Assembly (NCBI GenBank): GCA_027604185.1
Contig: JADGKB010000011.1
Coordinates: forward strand, 165,246-229,245
Reading direction: 5' to 3'
Length of the DNA: 64,000 nucleotides
Origin: Boothiomyces macroporosus
Lineage: Eukaryota; Chytridiomycota; Chytridiomycetes; Rhizophydiales; Terramycetaceae
Below the pieces are notes generated by a model. It made no database searches. It worked only from the letters and a program-made list of their open reading frames with translations, and had not been told where the DNA came from. Below are positions 34,163 to 44,327 of the stretch, piece by piece. Position 1 is the first letter of the stretch. Each line of letters begins with the position of its first letter. A program made the translations under genes and the position numbers.

Positions 34163-35052
34163 TTACAGTATAGATATTATTTTCCAGTAGTATTCTAGAT
34201 CCCATTCAAACTCAAAGTTCCCTCCATACTCTCTCAAGAGAGACTCTTTTGGAATGTCCGTGTCCAATGACACCGCTCCCCCATAGCTCTGCATCGCCAG
34301 CACAAGAGAGTCATTTTCTTCCATATTATCGGTAACAAAACGGAGCTTTTCTCGCGTTTCAGTTGGCAAGAATCCTGCCAAATTGACAATCTGTGTTAGC
34401 CAGTCACCCGCATTCAATATATACACTTTGAATAATCGCTAAATTAAATACAAATACTTCTGGATAGTGGTCTCTTAGAATATCAATCAAATCTTGAATA
34501 TTGCTGAGGGTTGGAAATGAAACAATTTTCTCTAAATCCAATATAACTGATACTTTTTCGACTCCTTTGGGCATAATTCTGTGTAAGTTTGTGGTACCTT
34601 GAACATCGCTCAATGTGGAAAACCAGTAATCGCGTCTGTAAACCAAAATCTTTCCAATCAAGTGGTATCACATATAATATTGGATGCCCATTTCTATCAA
34701 ATCCGTTGATAAATTGTTTTCCGGAATTCGTAGCCAATTGATAGTCTTTATATGATAATTCATTTGGTTTGTACATCCTTCGCCAAGTTAGCGTATTAGT
34801 CAGTTTCTTTAGGGCAATTTTGTGGTTCCAACTTGATGAAATTAAAAACCGCAGCAAACAAAAAGTACTGCAATACATGAGCTCCTGCTTTCGCTCTTTA
34901 AAGTTCCTGGATAACGCAGAGTCACTGGATTCTCTAAGCTTCTGATACTCTTCAAGTTGTACTTTATTCAGATACTGGATATATTCTGGCTCTGCTGGAT
35001 ATTCATTCTTTGTCGCCGTAACAATAGGGAGGACGTTTTTTATCCCAAACAT
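34163..35052 (-). CDS. Sec14-like CRAL-TRIO lipid transfer protein
   Basis: Predicted 282-residue lipid-binding protein. An N-terminal CRAL-TRIO-N helical part contains LLRFLISSSWNHKIA and LTWRRMYKPNEL. The lipid-binding lobe has GFDRNGHPILY, RIMPKGVEKVSVILDLE, DILRDHYPERLFKVYILNA, and a C-terminal gate region (LPTETREKLRFV). Two introns: 34650..34671 (22 nt, GTGATA start, the less certain one) and 34439..34457 (19 nt, clearly needed to restore HYPERLFK). Its start is 22 bp from the divergent GNL1 gene. Confidence 0.82.
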
Positions 35053-35074
35053 CTGGCGTGGAGGTTTTTCAAAA
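35053..35074. promoter_or_regulatory. 22-bp bidirectional intergenic promoter
   Basis: Twenty-two bases separate the divergent start codons of the Sec14-like gene and the GNL1 gene. No TATA element is visible. Transcripts of the two genes almost certainly start inside each other's coding sequence or have near-zero 5' UTRs. Confidence 0.45.
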
Positions 35075-36657
35075 ATGCAAACTGTGAAAAGTCACCACAG
35101 GCAAAGAGGAGCACCAAAACAAGATTTACCAGAAGAGAACCAAACCAAGCCTAGGACAGAACCCAATCTCACATCTGTATTTGAAAAACTTACTATTGAA
35201 CAAACCGAGGCGAAAAAGAAGCTTGCACTACTACCGATTGTGAAAAATCCATCCAATCTATTGATTGACTATGATCCAGATAATACCTTTCTCGATATTC
35301 CTAAACGTCCGCCTTGGACCATGGATGAAACCAAAGAGGAACTGAATGAAATTGAAAGCAAATATTTCCAAGAATATCTGTCAAATATAAACACAGACTC
35401 ATACTTTGAACGCAATCTAGAAGTTTGGAGACAGCTTTGGAGAGTAGTGGAGATGTCACAAATCATTCTCGTAGTTGTTGATATCAGAAATCCGTTAATT
35501 CACTTTTCCATCCCGCTTTATAGCTATGTCCGGGAAATGGGAAAGAGAATGGTTCTGGTATTCAACAAGATCGATCTAGTATCAGAATCAAATGTAAAAT
35601 TATGGAAGAGGTATTTCAACGACAAATTTCCCGAGATTGCTGTTACCACTTTCTCTTGTAATCCAAAAATCAACTCAAAGAACGTTTCCAGGAGGTATTA
35701 CCATTCGATTGGTGTTACAGAAGTGATTGAAGCTTGCAGAGATTTAAAGGTCGACAAAGTCAATGTGGACTGGGATGGATTGATCAAATCGTTGAAAATT
35801 GACCTCAGCCAAAGGGAAAAGAAAGCCATGGATGCCCTTGCTAGACAACAAGCTGGAAGAGGTGGTTTGCGAGAAGATAAAGTTAGGCATGGAAGAAGAC
35901 GAAGGCAGCGCGAAGCTGATTCCTCAGAAGAGTCTGAACACGAAGAACCTGCAGATGATACGATACTGATCGACCAGGAGGATAATCTTGACCATAATTC
36001 CAAAGAGTACATGACCATTGGATTAATTGGACAGCCTAATGTGGGGAAATCGTCTTTGATTGTAAATACGCTTTGACTTAGAATGCACTAAAAGGGAGAA
36101 AACTAGTGTCAGTATCAAAGACACCCGGACATACAAAACACTTTCAAACTATTTATTTAACAAATAATTTAAGGCTATGCGATTGTCCAGGATTGGTTTT
36201 CCCATCTAATTTATCCAAGCATTTACAAATATTATCTGGAATCTACAACATTTCCCAAGTGCAGGATCCATTCTCTTGTATACGGTTTGTAGCTGAATCT
36301 ATCCCGTTGATTGAGCAATTAAAACTTACACACCCGGAACAAGAAGAAGACGGCTTTGTTTGGTCTTCATGGACCATTTGTGAAGCCTTTGCGTTCAACA
36401 AAGGGTTCCTGAATGCGAAATCTGGCAGACCCGATGTCTATAGAGGGGCGAATCTGCTACTGCGAATGGTAATGGATGGTAGAATCCTAATAAGTTTCAA
36501 GCCTAAAGGATACGAAGAACCTGTATCACCAGCACGTCAAGAAAAGGATTCTGATGAGGAGCTACAATTCAACAAGCGAGCCGACAAGAAGAAGGTTAAA
36601 AAGAAGACTAAACAACGAATTATGCCTTTTTCTCTATTGGATGAACAGGCTGCATAA
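35075..36657 (+). CDS. GNL1: GNL1/MMR1-type circularly permuted GTPase
   Basis: Predicted 520-residue GTPase of the YlqF/YawG class with permuted motif order: G4 (NKID) first, then G1 (GQPNVGKS), G2 and G3 (DCPGLVFP). The N-terminal block WRQLWRVVEMSQIILVVVD and the IDIRNPL-like stretch match GNL1. One intron, 36062..36081 (20 nt), lies right after GKSSLI and restores NALKGRKLVSVSKTPGHT. The C terminus is basic (KKKTKQRIMPF). Related GTPases act in ribosome biogenesis; the substrate here is inferred. Confidence 0.9.
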
Positions 36658-36792
36658 ATTGTTGCTTTGAATTCATTCTGACGAATAAATTCTATTACCA
36701 AGAAATCGCCAGCTTGTGGCTTTAGTTTTCGAATCTCCTTTAAATAGAGCTCATGAAATCCCTCTACAAAAATATTTTTTTTGTTTTTGAAA

Positions 36793-38339
36793 ATGAAGAG
36801 AACAAATGCCTTTGATTCGCTAAGGACTTTGAAGAAGCCAAAAGAGTAAGAAAAAATTGACCAAGATTGAAAGACAAGGAAAAGTCATTCGTATACCCGG
36901 ATTTTGGATCGACCACCAACCAATTTGCCAAAGTTGGCGATGAATATATTTTCAACCTGAAGCAAACGGAAAAGATTTCTTTCCAAGGACTCGTTGAAAT
37001 TGAACCGCTAACTGGTTCTATCAAGGTTAACGGGCACGTTACCTCCAACAAAGTTACCGTATATTCTGGATTACTTGGAGTCTACACTGTGGAACCTGTT
37101 AAATCTGATTTCAAATCGGAGCGAACACTTCCTTTCAAGACTATATATACTGTATTTGCTGTTCGACAACTACCGTATGAAATTAGCGGATTAGATTACC
37201 CACAACTCAAAAATATCTTTCCAGAATTTAAACTGGAATCGTCATTGCTACCAATAGAATATAAAGACTCACAGTTGAAAAACTTGGAGGGGATTATATG
37301 CATTGTTGGATCAAAGAATAGCGGGAAATCTACATTAGCAAAGTATATCAGTAATCAGTTTGAAACTGTTTGTTTTCTAGATTGTGATCTTGGACAACCT
37401 GAATTCACCCCAAATGGCATTGTATCTTTGCATGTACTGGATGAGCCGATATTGGGGCCTTCATTCACTCATCAGAAAGTGCCATATCATGGTATATTTA
37501 TTGGAAGTTCATCTGCAAAACACAATCCAGATGAATATTTCAACAGTATAATACAGTTGGTAAATATTTACAGAGCAAATTTATCACATTTACCACTGGT
37601 TGTGAACACAAGTGGATGGGTTAAAGGTGTCGGATATGACTTGTTGATTTCATTAATAAGAGAGTTACAGCCAAGCCATTTAATTTCATTGGAACATCCA
37701 GATCCAAGCAAGAATATAGATTTGCAAGATTTCAATACAATCAAGATTGATGCTGTACCAGATGACTCAAAGTATCACATTGCTAATTTAGATCCAAAAT
37801 AAACGCGACAGACCAAAGAAATCTTGTTACTGGATCTTACTTTGTTAAAAGAGATCTAATATGGGATTTCAAGTCTCTCCCTGCTGCTCATCCATACAGA
37901 GTAAAGTTTTCGTCTGTTAGGATAAAGTTTTTGAATGAAGAGGTAATTTATACTAATTTAGGTTCCCTTTAGCCAAACGTTATACGCTCTAAATGCACAA
38001 ATTGTTGGGTTGGTAGTAGATAGCACCAACTATCATTCAGAGTCTTGCAAAATGTTTAAAGGCTTAGTGCCTAGTCACACACCTTTGAATCAGAATTGTG
38101 TTGGTTTAGGGCTGATTCGTGCAGTTGACCCTGCTGAACAATGCTTTTATGTCCTCACTCCAGTACCTTCAGATATTTTACAAAATGTAAATCTATTCCT
38201 CAAAGGATCTATTGAATGCCCACTCTATTTGTTTACCAATGGATACAAGAACGATCCTTATGTTTCATTTGACAACATAGAAGGAGTGGGCGGATTAGAA
38301 ACAAGGAATAGACATCTGGGAAGAAAGCGCTTGCAATAA
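36793..38339 (+). CDS. GRC3: Polynucleotide 5'-hydroxyl kinase GRC3/NOL9
   Basis: Predicted 495-residue kinase that phosphorylates pre-rRNA intermediates during ITS2 processing. Walker A is GSKNSGKST; LDCDLGQPEFTPNG follows, and the conserved lid and C-terminal region end with the basic GRKRLQ tail. Three introns: 36846..36865, 37772..37791 and 37943..37961. The second removes an apparent frameshift and stop inside the C-terminal domain. The stop codon is 1 bp from the stop of the convergent rhodanese gene. Confidence 0.9.
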
Positions 38340-38340
38340 A

Positions 38341-38827
38341 TTAATAACCATACGATATATTTTCAACTACAGATTTGTCCCGACCGTACAATCCTTTAAA
38401 CTCTTCAAACCCACCTCTAAGAATCACAATTTCCTGTTCAAAATGACCGCTTGCTTGATTGATAAAAGTACAGTACTTTTGAGCACATCTAGGTCCTGAA
38501 ATTAACACTTGTTACCCCTAACCTGAGAAAGTGCACAGTGGAAAAACAACTTTCCAACGGTCTTTAATTCATCGTGGATTGCAGTAATTTCCATTTCATC
38601 GTTAAAATGATGAGCGGGAATGTTTTTGCATCCAATAATGTTGCCTCCAGCGAAATCTGTATCTCGCACATCCACCACAAGGTAATCCCTCCCTGCTACA
38701 TGTGCTGGATCTTTCAAGTACTGATGAAGGTCTTGAGGAGTGATAAAGCTAGGGACAGCCAAGAATCTTTTTTGTTTCTTTGTTGGTGAAGCTGGTCTGT
38801 CTTTTGTCAACTCAACGTACCTCGCAT
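38341..38827 (-). CDS. CDC25/ACR2-type rhodanese phosphatase
   Basis: Predicted 148-residue single-domain rhodanese of the CDC25/arsenate reductase (Ibp1/Acr2p) type. The active-site loop CALSQVR (CX5R) is intact, in FFHCALSQVRGPRCAQKY; YLVVDVRDTDFAGGNI is the other family block. Two introns: 38801..38820 (after MRD's first seven bases) and 38496..38515 (inside RG|PRC). Start at 38827, MRDRPASPTKK. It could act as a protein phosphatase or an arsenate reductase; the sequence does not decide. Confidence 0.85.
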
Positions 38828-38942
38828 TTGTAAAAAAAAGTAAAAATAAACCACTGGTATTTTGAATTATTTATTTTCTATGGTATTCACTCGCAGTGAT
38901 TTTAGCCCGCCTCCAAGCCTTGTCCTTTTCCAAAATTACAAA

Positions 38943-40965
38943 ATGAATTTTTCAGGAGCAAAGTCTAACGTCTCCTCAACGACAGACTTCTTTTCCAGAG
39001 TAGAGTCGCAGAAAAAGATTGTTGTGGAAGAGGATGAAGAAGACACCAGCAAGGAAATTGGGCCAATTGATTTTTATGGAGTTTTGAACGTAAACAGAAA
39101 TGTAGGTGGTTTTAATGTAGGCAACAGATGCAGAAATAAAGAACTCTTACAAGCGACTATGCATGACCTTTCATCCGGACAAGCATGGCGAGGAATCTAA
39201 GGCGTTTGCGGAACAAAAGTTCCACTTGATTCAGGTAATTGATTTTCATGGTAGAAAGCGTATGACGGTTCGATATATTTAATTTAGTGCTGAATGACCC
39301 TAATAAGAGGCATATATACGATTTATATGGAGAGCAAGCGTTGAAGGACTCTTGGGATTTGTCAGCACCGTTAGACAAGGAACAGGCAATTTAATCATTA
39401 ATCAAAAGATTCGCCAAGAGTATGAAAGAAGAGCTAATCTGAAAAAACAACTCGAGGAGCAAAATATGGTCAAATCAAAGGGGGAAATCAGCATCGCATT
39501 TGATGCTACCAGAGTATTTCAGTATAGAGAAAAGGCGAGTCTACTAGACGCTCTGGATTTAGACGACCTGCCAGAAATTCAACACGCTATGGTAGTGCAC
39601 TCTTGGGAGACGCGAGTGAATGATGAAACATCTGTTACTTTGAGGGGGAATGTTGTAACTAAAAATGGGCTTGGTTCTGGAAACATCTCACTTATTACCA
39701 GGCATGTAGTATCCCCAATGTTGTGGGGAGAGGTATTATTAATTTGATTGAAGGTGTCTGGTGCAATTGGTGATCAAAATGCTGCTGGATTGAAAATTGT
39801 CAAAAATTTTGATTCAGATACCTTCTCCACCTTCAACGTCAATTATAACAGCGTTACTAGTATTCCTACTATGGCAATCATGTTTGGACGCAAGGTTGCT
39901 GAACATACAACTGGATTTATAACATATAAACCTACTTTGAATCTTCCTTGGTTTGATACTGGAGCCAATAATTCGTCATGCATGCTAGGATTAGTTCATG
40001 ATTTTGATAAAATTCAATCCGGAGTGGATATTCAGGGTAACTGATATTTAAATGCAGCGGGATTACAACAATCATTTGTTTCTATTTATCAAGCTAGACC
40101 AATTGGGAATATTAGAGCAAAAGTACAGATGACTGTGGCCACTGGCTCTGGTTTGTCATTAGCGATTAGTGGAGATAGAAAATTGGACAAGTCCACTCGT
40201 ATCGGTATTGGCGTTGAGTGTACTTCTGCTCAAGGAGTTACGTTTAGGGTTAAGCTCAATCGTCTTGGTCAACGTCTTACTATACCTATTTTGATTTCAA
40301 ATCAATTAGATTTTAGACTAGCAGCGCTAACTTTTGTTGTTCCAATTGCAGGCTATATCGCTTTAGATAAATCTATTTTGGCCCCATGGAGAAAGCAAAG
40401 AGAGCAACAGTAATACAAGCTAATATCAGGAGGCTGGAAGCGATTAGAAAAGAGAATGCCGAAACCTTAGAAAGAAGACGACAGGAAGCCGAGCAAGCTT
40501 GCGTCCTCTTGGCAGATTCTATTGCTAGGAAGCTTGAAGCTGAAGAGTCTCGTGACGGCTTGGTAATCATATCAGCATTGTACGGAAAATTGCCCCCTTC
40601 CACTCTTGAATCAGTCAGGGTGCTCTCACCCCAAGGAATTCAAGAACTTGCCGCATCAATCAAAGCACAGTTCAAGTTTCTAAAGAGTGCTGCTTTACCA
40701 GTATCCCACAAACAAGAATACATAGATGTAACCATTCCTGTGCAGGCGCTTGTATCAAACGGGCAGTTACATATTTCGGGTGGACATAGTAAGAGTAATC
40801 TGATTGGTTTCTATGATCCATGTTTTGGGGAAAAGAAACAGTTGCGAATTACATACCAATTCCAAGGCAGATTACATCAAGTAACCGTTGGAGACAAGAT
40901 GCCAGTTGCCGCACCACTTCGAGGTAAGAGTTATTTAATCAAAAGCTCATTTTGTATGTGTTTAA
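38943..40965 (+). CDS. DNAJC11: DNAJC11-type mitochondrial J protein
   Basis: Predicted 618-residue J-domain protein of the DNAJC11 family, linked to MICOS and cristae organisation in animals. The J domain (about 38-105) carries the HPD motif in MTFHPDKHGEE, and DVLNDPNKRHIYDLYG follows. The middle is the beta-rich DUF3395-type region; the C terminus has GFYDPCFGEKKQLRITYQF. Eight introns: 39102..39120, 39235..39254, 39268..39287, 39386..39408 (GC-AG), 39733..39753, 40037..40057, 40410..40429 and 40924..40945. Introns two and three enclose a 13-nt exon. An upstream in-frame ATG at 38880 is a possible alternative start. Confidence 0.88.
39255..39267 (+). other. 13-nt microexon in DNAJC11
   Basis: The 13 bases AAAGCGTATGACG lie between two 20-nt introns (39235..39254 and 39268..39287). 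Splicing them in gives QKAYDVLNDPNKR, the J-domain helix IV sequence. Skipping both introns and the exon as one 53-nt intron would leave the frame shifted and lose conserved residues. Confidence 0.8.
39386..39408 (+). other. GC-AG intron in DNAJC11
   Basis: This 23-nt segment starts GCAATT after CAG and ends AAAAG. Removing it joins DKEQ to IRQEYERR, as DNAJC11 homologues predict. A GT start nearby (39361) would need a 48-nt intron and would delete SAPLDKEQ. This is the only GC-AG intron I found. Confidence 0.7.
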
Positions 40966-41057
40966 CATTAAATGTAATAAAAACGTTAAAGATATTAGTT
41001 TACATCAGAAGCCAATTGTTATTAAGAATCATTACACTCCAAAAATACGTATTAGCA

Positions 41058-43143
41058 CTAATTTTGACCATTATTCCAGTAACCATTTTGTCTTTGGTTA
41101 GGATTTCCATAGCCCTGTTGAGGCTGTTGATATTGCATCATATATGGCATTCCAAACTGTTGAGGTTGATTGCCATAATAGCTTTGTGGAACTTGTCCTT
41201 GTGGAGCTGGATTTGCAGCAGACTGTTGCAGTTTAGAATCAAATCCAGGTCTAACATTGCGGGTTTTGGAGTTTGGAGCAGTTTGTTTAAATTCTTTAGT
41301 TGGAGCAGCTCCGCTAAAGTTTTGATAGTTGTGTTGCGCACCATACTTGTAATCCATACCTCCAAGGTCTTCGTATGCAGGATAAATTGGGCTGCCATAT
41401 GGATAAGCATTTCCTGGCATCATACCAAAGCCGCTGGTTAATCCACCTGTTACAGAAGGGACCGTTTTTGCAGTTTGAGCATTAGCAGCAGCAGGGCTTG
41501 CAGATCCAGGTTGAACACCTGCAGCTGGTGCGCTGAATTGTCCATATCCAGGCTTTGCATTATATCCATACACTGGGGCTTGGTAAGGCTGTTGGAATTG
41601 ATTATGCATATAGTAAGGATAATATGGATAGCCTCCTTGGTAACTGTGCTGTGGCAGATGTGCCGTATGTGCAGTTTGTGCAGTTTCTGTGGAATGCTGG
41701 GTAGCAGGTGATTGTGATTGGTTCAGTGTAGATGCTTGACTTCCATCCTGATACTTGTTGCCATACTCAGGTACAAAGTAACCCTAATATAAAAACCAGA
41801 TTACCATTTGCTGTCTATGTTCATTGTCGTACATCATTGGGGTGTATTCCATTGCACCCAAGCCATTCATTCCGAAAGGAGGTTGGAAGTGACCCATTCC
41901 AGGGGCACCAAATCCTGCAGGCACAGCTTCAGGTTGAGCTGGCTTTCCATTAAATTGAGTAAATTCTTCAGCCCTTTCTGGACTTTTTGGATTAGGTTTA
42001 GATTCAGTTTCAGTTTTGGCTCCAAATGACCCAAATTGAACACCAGAGTTGGCAAGAACAGGGTTTGATGGAGGCATCACCACGCCAGTTTCTTGCTTTA
42101 ACTTTCTTTGACCTATTCTTTGATGATTCAATCCCGGAGGTAATTGGGTTTCAGGTTGAGTTTGTACAGTTACAGTTTGTTCTGAGTCTTGATCATTAAA
42201 GGCAGGCTTTGGAGATGGTTGCTGCTTAGCTTTAGGAGAAGGAGCGGTAGGTTGTGCAGGAGAAGCTTCTTTTGGAGGTGCAACAGCTTCTGGCTCTTGA
42301 ATCACTTCCTTGGATTTTTGTACTTTGACAACCTTTTTAACTTGAACCACAGGCTCCGGTGCAGGTGCTGGTTGAACTGGTTCAGGACTGTCATTAATTC
42401 TCAGTTACCCTTTGACAATAGACGCCCAATTGGTAGTTTTAGTTACTTTAACAGGGGTAGATCCCTTTCCAGCCTTAACAACAGTAATACTCTTTTTAGT
42501 GATAGTCAGTTTCTCGGTTTCCCTTTCTAGTACATCAACATCTTGGGATTTTTCATTCCACTCCTTTTCGTTCACTTTAACGGCGGTTTGACTCCAATCT
42601 TCTGTGTTTGCAACCGTTGCTTCAGGCTCAACCATTCCCCATGTATCTTGTGGTTCTGCTGGTGTAGCGGCTTCAGCTGATGACTTTTCTCCACCATGAG
42701 GGATGCCTACCGTAAGATAAATCCAAACCTCGACCTGAATGTCTGCCGCCTCTTCCTCCTCTGCCGCCTCCACGGCCACCTCTAGAAGATCCTCTAATAG
42801 AATTATTCTCTTGATAGCGATAGTTGATTTCCTTCTTTGGCTTTTCCTTCTTGTTCTTTTTACCGTCCTTCCATTGCTCTGCTTGGCCTGAAATTAGAAA
42901 ATATGGGAAACCTTCAGATATTCTAGATGCCGCTAATGTAACATCTCCATTCACTTCTTCTAGTAGTGCAATTAAGTCCATCTCTGTCCAATTTTCGAAT
43001 ATTCCCTTGAGAGTAGCTACGTCTTTCTGGTATTTTCTTAATTCTTCATCACTTGGTTTCAACTGTGATTTATTACTGGTCACTGGTGTTAAATCAACGA
43101 TACTTCTGATCTGTTTGTGGAGAAGAAAATTCAATGGGAACAT
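41058..43143 (-). CDS. DEF1: DEF1-like RNA polymerase II degradation factor (CUE domain)
   Basis: Predicted 665-residue protein. A CUE domain (about 42-85: LKGIFENWTEMDLIALLEEV, RISEGQAEQW) binds ubiquitin; an RGG-type stretch and a long Gln/Pro/Tyr-rich C terminus follow, as in DEF1, which promotes ubiquitin-dependent removal of stalled RNA polymerase II. Four introns: 42888..42911 (24 nt, no in-frame stop), 42689..42710, 42388..42408 and 41784..41804. The 24-nt one splits RISEG|QAEQW. Identification relies on the CUE block plus the low-complexity tail. Confidence 0.8.
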
Positions 43144-43338
43144 AGCCCTTATGGAGGGCTAAATTTTAATCATGTGATTTTTTCCTAAATCGGACTTTTC
43201 ATCTCAAAATTGGTAATTGGATTGAAAGCTAGTACAAAGTATTTTCAACGCACCTCTGCAACAATAATATTATCAGCCAAGATAAATGCGGAATAATTTC
43301 ACGTTTTTCAAGCGGCAAAAAATTGAATTTTTCCCCAC

Positions 43339-44292
43339 ATGAACAGCATCAGAAGATCGTTCACCACTGTTGCTACCAAATCATCTTCCAACACCTGGAT
43401 GTTTCTAGGTGCCGCGGGGTTAGTAGGAGGCGGTTATTATTACTATAGCACCCAAAAACATGTTGTTCCAGTTCCAGCATTGAACAAGGAATGGCAATCA
43501 TTTACTTTGAAGGAAGTAAGAGTTTACTAACCAGATTTTCCCAGTTAGTCCGGATACAAAGAGATTCAGATTTGCTCTCCCACCAGGAACTACCCATCTT
43601 GGATTACCAACTGCATCTTGTGTCGTTACAAAGTTCCAAGATGGTGTAAAAGAAGATGGAAAACCAAACAATGTTATCCGCCCTTATACTCCAATTGAAG
43701 ATCCTGCTCAAAAAGCGGATTATTTTGATTTAATTATTAAACGCTATCCAGACGGCAAAATGTCAAACCACATCTTCAACTTGAAGGTTGGTGATCAATT
43801 GGAAATCAAAGGACCAAATCCAAAGTGGGACTACAAAGCAAATGAATTCAAGCACATTGGTATGATTGCTGGAGGAACAGGTATTAAATAACTGAAAAAG
43901 GCATCACTCCAATGCTTCAAGTAATTCAACGTATCTTATCTGACCCAACCGACAAAACTAAAGTTGATTTGGTTTTCGCGAATAACACCGAACAAGATAT
44001 TCTAGTCAAAGATTATTTGGATGAACTTGCTGCAAAAAGATCCGAACAGTTCAAGGTTCATTATGTTGTACTGAAGCCTTCCAAGGAATGGAAACAAGCA
44101 ACTGGATATGTTAACGAATCAATTATCAAGAGCACCATGCCAGAACCAAAAGCCGGTAAAGTTTTCGTTTGTGGACCACCTCCTATGGTTGCTGCAATTT
44201 CTGGTCCAAAAGCCAAGGATTACTCCCAAGGTGAAGCTGGTGGTTTGCTGAAGAAACTGGGTTACACTTCCGAAGACATTTTCAAATTCTAA
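43339..44292 (+). CDS. MCR1: NADH-cytochrome b5 reductase, mitochondrial type
   Basis: Predicted 304-residue flavoprotein that passes electrons from NADH to cytochrome b5. An N-terminal presequence and membrane anchor (WMFLGAAGLVGGGYYY) fit outer-membrane or intermembrane-space MCR1. The FAD motif is RPYTPIEDP and the NAD motifs are GGTGITPM and VCGPPPM. Two introns: 43516..43534 and 43881..43900; the second interrupts GGTG|ITPM. It is convergent with ITC1 (35 bp apart). Confidence 0.93.
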
Positions 44293-44327
44293 ATAAATGA
44301 TTCGAATCCAACTCATGCTAATATTTT

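Noticed and set aside
34163..36657. Frameshifts or pseudogenes in many genes (interrupted ORFs)
   Set aside because: Nearly every interruption is resolved by a 19-24 nt intron with matching splice and branch motifs, so decay is not needed.
39361..39408. 48-nt GT-AG intron in DNAJC11 as an alternative to the GC-AG intron
   Set aside because: Twice the length of any other intron here and would delete the SAPLDKEQ linker.
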